The notes below the pieces were generated by a model. That model ran no database searches. It was not told the DNA's origin and worked only from the letters and a program-made list of their open reading frames with translations. Shown one piece after another: positions 43,572-46,666 of a stretch of 46,666 nucleotides of DNA. The DNA is taken from assembly GCA_025462865.1 (NCBI GenBank), contig JAOAPI010000141.1, positions 1 through 46,666 of the forward strand. The letters are read 5' to 3'. Origin of the DNA: Candidatus Sulfotelmatobacter sp. (lineage in GTDB: Bacteria; Acidobacteriota; Terriglobia; Terriglobales; Acidobacteriaceae). How positions within the stretch are numbered: position 1 is the first letter of the stretch; each line of letters starts with the position of its first letter. The translations under genes and the position numbers were made by a program.

Positions 43572-45893
43572 ATGTTTGACCGGCGATGGAAGAGATCATG
43601 TGCTGGAGCGGCCCTAGTAGCGCTGGCTGTTCTGCACCCGATGGCGCAGTCAACCCGGCCCGTGACGGTGCCGGACACGATTAGTATGACGGAGCTGGTC
43701 GGTCAAGGGCCTGGCCTTCACGATTTCATGCTCCTATCACCCGACGGTGAGCGCTTCGCTACAGTGGTGAATCGAGGCGATCTTGCGAGCAACAAGAGAA
43801 TCTTCTCGCTCTTGGTGTTTCGCTCGGCTGTGGTTTTCGATGAGCCTGCCGAGACTGTAGCTGTTCTGAGTTCGTCTTCAAATGAAGACGCAATTACCGA
43901 TCTGCGCTGGCTCGACAACTCCACACTAACGTTCTTGGGAAGCACACGAAACGCTTGCTCTCAAGTATTCGCTGTCAATGTAAGAACCAAAAAGCTTCGA
44001 CAGCTCACACAACATTCAACGAAGATCAACGCTTACGCCGTGGCACCCGGCCTGGCTCGCGTCATCTACACAGCGGATGCAGATCTTACTTCACAGAATG
44101 ACAATCTTCGAAGGCGCGGATTCACAATCACCGATCAGTCGCTAACAGACATTGTCATGGGTAACCTGACCGGCGCCCGCCTGGCGTGGAGAGATGTCGG
44201 CTACGAAGTTCCCCAAGACACATTTATTGAGCAGTTGCCGTCCGGAGAGGTTATTCGAGTATTGCAGAGCGACCTGACGGTTGCTCTTCCCAATGGATTG
44301 TTTCCGTATTCGAACAATCCGATTTCTCCAAATGGGCGCTTTGCCGTCGTGCAAGGATTGATGGAAGCCCGCAGCAATTGGCGATCTTTCAAGAGTCCCT
44401 TCCCGCCGACGGTTTCTGGACTAAACGAAATGACATGTTTCGTTCTGGTTGATCTCACTTCCGGCGCCTCCTCCTTATTAATAGATGCTCCTTCAAGCCC
44501 GTTCCTCAATTCGGTCACGTGGGCTCCCGACAGCCGGTCCGTGGTGGTGGTCAACACTTTTCAGGCGAGGAATGCAAAAAACGATGACGATAAAGGCTCT
44601 AGTTTCAAACAAGCTATTGTCGCTGAAGTCGATCTTGTTACGCGCCTTGTGACCCCAATCCACGGACCCGCTCTCGACGCGTCTGTGGCGCAAGGAGTCA
44701 CCTGCGCGCAGGCAGTCGATTGGACGCCAGCCACCAACTTGCTTCGATTTACCGTGAGCAGACTTCCTGATAGCCACGGTGGGGTCTGCGAGGCCAACGA
44801 AGTGGCAACGTATGAAAAGACGGGATCGGGGTGGCGAGAAATCGGTCTTGCGGATGCGGCATCTGCGTTGAGATCAACACTAGACGGTCGCATCACAATC
44901 TCGGTAGATCAAGGACTCAACACGCCTCCTAATCTGAAGGCACTCGACCATCGAACTGGCCGCACCAAGATTCTCACGAACTTTAACCCTCAATTTCGAT
45001 CGTTACGACTCGCGCCGGTCACTTTGCTTACCTGGACAGCCTCGGACGGAACAAGATGGTCGGGTGATCTTTATTCGCCACCGGACGCGAGGCCTGGCTC
45101 ACGGTATCCGCTGGTCATCCAGACCCATGGATGTACGACAGACAGATTTGACATAACGGGGTTTGGACCAGGCGGCGCCACTGGCTATGCTGCTCAAGTC
45201 CTGGCCAACAAAGGCATAGTGGTTCTTCAAGAGGGGCACTGCGGCAGTTCGAAAGAGAATCAGCAACCTACTCCGTGGCCCTATTATTCTGCTAAGAGCG
45301 CTGAGCATGAAATGCTCGGATATGAGGCCGCGATTGATTTACTGGACAAGAGGGGCTTGATCGATCGAAATCGTATTGGTTTGCAAGGCCACAGTGCGAC
45401 CTCATGGATTGTCGTCTACGTCGCAGCGCACCCGAAGCCAACCTACCGATACACGGCAATCCTTAGCACAGCTAGAGGCGACTTGGGGTATTTCGGCTAC
45501 CTTGCGACAACGTATGGACGCTTCTGGAGTTTGGAAGGAAACGGTGGCCCGCCGATTGGAAAAAGCTTTGAGACATTTCGGCTCAATGCACTTCCCTTCA
45601 ACTTAGAGCATGTGACAACGCCGATTATGAGCCAAGAACCTGATGGACTTCGCTACGTACCCATGATGTGGGAGATTCATGAGAATCTGAAAATGCTGGG
45701 CAAACCGGAGGAGTTCATAATCTTTCCCGACGGCACTCACAATCTGGTGAAGCCTTGGGAACGACTGACGTCAGAGCAAGCTGCCGTCGACTGGTTTTGC
45801 TTTTGGCTTGAAGGTGTGGAAGAACCGGACACAGCGAAGTCAGCCCAGTACGCTCGCTGGCGGGCCATGCGTCATTCGCGAGAAGAGAATTGA
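43572..45893 (+). CDS. Secreted S9-family (prolyl-oligopeptidase-like) peptidase
   Basis: 773 residues from ATG 43572; an in-frame TTG at 43512, overlapping the receptor stop, is less likely because the signal peptide (FDRRWKRSCAGAALVALAVL) starts at 43572. A beta-propeller-like N-terminal part (FMLLSPDGERFATVVN, RLVTPIHGPAL) is followed by an alpha/beta hydrolase: SRYPLVIQTHGCTTDRFDIT, nucleophile Ser608 in GLQGHSATSW, and His723 in FPDGTHNLVKPWER with VDWFCFWLEG. Relatives beside Oar-like receptors in other genomes are annotated as S9 peptidases, and some as lasso-peptide isopeptidases. Its role is presumably to cut a peptide brought in by the receptor. No precursor or lasso-forming enzyme is in the window. 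Confidence 0.85.
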   Translation: MFDRRWKRSCAGAALVALAVLHPMAQSTRPVTVPDTISMTELVGQGPGLHDFMLLSPDGERFATVVNRGDLASNKRIFSLLVFRSAVVFDEPAETVAVLSSSSNEDAITDLRWLDNSTLTFLGSTRNACSQVFAVNVRTKKLRQLTQHSTKINAYAVAPGLARVIYTADADLTSQNDNLRRRGFTITDQSLTDIVMGNLTGARLAWRDVGYEVPQDTFIEQLPSGEVIRVLQSDLTVALPNGLFPYSNNPISPNGRFAVVQGLMEARSNWRSFKSPFPPTVSGLNEMTCFVLVDLTSGASSLLIDAPSSPFLNSVTWAPDSRSVVVVNTFQARNAKNDDDKGSSFKQAIVAEVDLVTRLVTPIHGPALDASVAQGVTCAQAVDWTPATNLLRFTVSRLPDSHGGVCEANEVATYEKTGSGWREIGLADAASALRSTLDGRITISVDQGLNTPPNLKALDHRTGRTKILTNFNPQFRSLRLAPVTLLTWTASDGTRWSGDLYSPPDARPGSRYPLVIQTHGCTTDRFDITGFGPGGATGYAAQVLANKGIVVLQEGHCGSSKENQQPTPWPYYSAKSAEHEMLGYEAAIDLLDKRGLIDRNRIGLQGHSATSWIVVYVAAHPKPTYRYTAILSTARGDLGYFGYLATTYGRFWSLEGNGGPPIGKSFETFRLNALPFNLEHVTTPIMSQEPDGLRYVPMMWEIHENLKMLGKPEEFIIFPDGTHNLVKPWERLTSEQAAVDWFCFWLEGVEEPDTAKSAQYARWRAMRHSREEN

Positions 45894-46046
45894 TGCTGAC
45901 CAAGTCCAAAATATTTGAATGGCCGACTTTTCCCTGTTAGGAAATGTATATTGCGCCTAATTTGAGCTCTGCATCGTTCGGGAGAAGATCGCAAAGAAGT
46001 CGAACGGTGAGTCCATCTCCGACAACCATACGAAGCCGGAGAACCG

Positions 46047-46666
46047 TCAGCCGAGTAGTTCGTATGCTCTGAGAGTTGCACGTAAAAACCGCGGGAGGTT
46101 GACAAGGTTTCGGGTGTGCCCGGGTATGCAGAGGGAGGATATCGCGATCGTTGAATCAATCCAGAAAAGGCGCGAAGCCGCGTCCAGACCTGCCCGAAGA
46201 CGATCATGCTCTTGGAAGTCACACCACGGTTCGAGGTAAGCATCGCACAAATCATCATAATCAGGCTGCTTTCCGTGACCGAAGGTATACGGACCGAAAA
46301 GTGCAGAACCAAGGACAAAAAAAGGATGCGTAACTCTGGACAACGCCCAGTCGATTAGCACGGTTTCTCCTGTTCCGGTCGTAAATGCATTGCTTTGGTT
46401 CAGGTCGCCATGATTCAGGGTTTCGCGCAGATCGCACCGAAGCAGAACTTCGAAGTCGGGAGCGGTTTTGGTTATGAGACACAATGTTTTTCTCAGTTCC
46501 TCTCGGGTCATTTCATTGGGCGAGCCTTTTTGCAACGCGATGAGCCGATCAAACATCTCCTCCATGCCAGCGCTTAGCGCCGCCAAGCCGTGATACGGAA
46601 TGCCTGCAGTGCGAAATTCAATAACTAAATCTGCCGATTCTATTTGCATCTTTGCAACATTAACTA
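46047..46666 (-). CDS. Phosphotransferase (APH-like kinase fold), partial at window edge
   Basis: At least 200 residues; the frame stays open to the window edge (VNVAKMQIES), so the N-lobe lies outside. The catalytic motif LNHGDLNQSNAF (Brenner-type HGDLNxxN) and the metal-binding LIDWALSRVTHPFFVLG are clear. This is the aminoglycoside-phosphotransferase-like family, which phosphorylates hydroxyl groups of small molecules such as antibiotics, sugars or choline. It is transcribed toward the S9 peptidase gene. A resistance role is possible but not shown. Confidence 0.85.
   Translation of the reverse strand, partial: VNVAKMQIESADLVIEFRTAGIPYHGLAALSAGMEEMFDRLIALQKGSPNEMTREELRKTLCLITKTAPDFEVLLRCDLRETLNHGDLNQSNAFTTGTGETVLIDWALSRVTHPFFVLGSALFGPYTFGHGKQPDYDDLCDAYLEPWCDFQEHDRLRAGLDAASRLFWIDSTIAISSLCIPGHTRNLVNLPRFLRATLRAYELLG

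Noticed and set aside
45894..46046. Lasso-peptide precursor gene
   Set aside because: The gap is short and holds no suitable small frame with a leader and core.
1..46666. CRISPR array, rRNA, intact insertion sequence
   Set aside because: I found no regularly spaced repeats, rRNA sequence or transposase.

Overview
The window looks like chromosomal DNA of an Acidobacteriota member, probably of the Terriglobia. The clues are an Oar-like TonB-dependent receptor with a carboxypeptidase-regulatory N-terminal domain, a secreted S9 peptidase beside it, zinc-finger anti-sigma proteins, a sigma/zinc-finger-TPR-CHAT cluster and several small proteins of acidobacterial type. This assignment comes from protein style; no rRNA or other marker is present.

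Positions 1-18.4 kb form a defence island. An almost identical ~52-bp direct repeat lies at 242-292 and 18366-18417. Just inside the left copy is a serine recombinase broken by an in-frame TGA, with a foreign N-terminus. A minus-strand operon (11225 down to 1945) encodes a cytosine-5 methyltransferase, a Vsr nicking endonuclease, a MutL/MORC-type GHKL ATPase, a Z1-domain helicase-like ATPase, a PD-(D/E)XK (DUF4420-like) protein and an AIPR protein. This is the MORC/Z1 restriction-like family, resembling the system named Mza. On the plus strand follow an anti-phage dCTP-deaminase-like protein with an overlapping unknown partner, a PLD-type nuclease-like protein, a remnant of a helicase-type gene with a C-terminal endonuclease domain, an XRE/ImmA pair, a small secreted protein and a DUF3892 protein.

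From 18.5 to 33 kb there is a second segment, bounded by imperfect ~110-bp repeats (18513-18616 and 32908-33020). It holds an ECF-like sigma factor, a 1245-residue protein that joins two anti-sigma-type zinc motifs, a membrane segment, TPRs and a CHAT protease, a secreted 473-residue protein, and a divergent set of small ORFs plus a 661-residue secreted protein. Then come a truncated LysR gene, small unknown genes and a decayed phage packaging module (DUF5681 and a broken terminase large subunit).

From 33 to 38 kb there is a large multidomain protein (PKD-like region, permuted NlpC/P60-YiiX-like peptidase, carboxypeptidase-regulatory domain), fragments of a tyrosine integrase and an RHS core, and a small XRE regulator. 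From 38.2 kb to the end is a coherent sigma factor, anti-sigma factor, TonB-dependent receptor and S9 peptidase cluster. It resembles uptake and hydrolysis modules such as those linked to lasso-peptide isopeptidases. A partial phosphotransferase (APH family) on the opposite strand runs off the right edge.

No rRNA, intact tRNA, CRISPR array or intact insertion sequence was seen.
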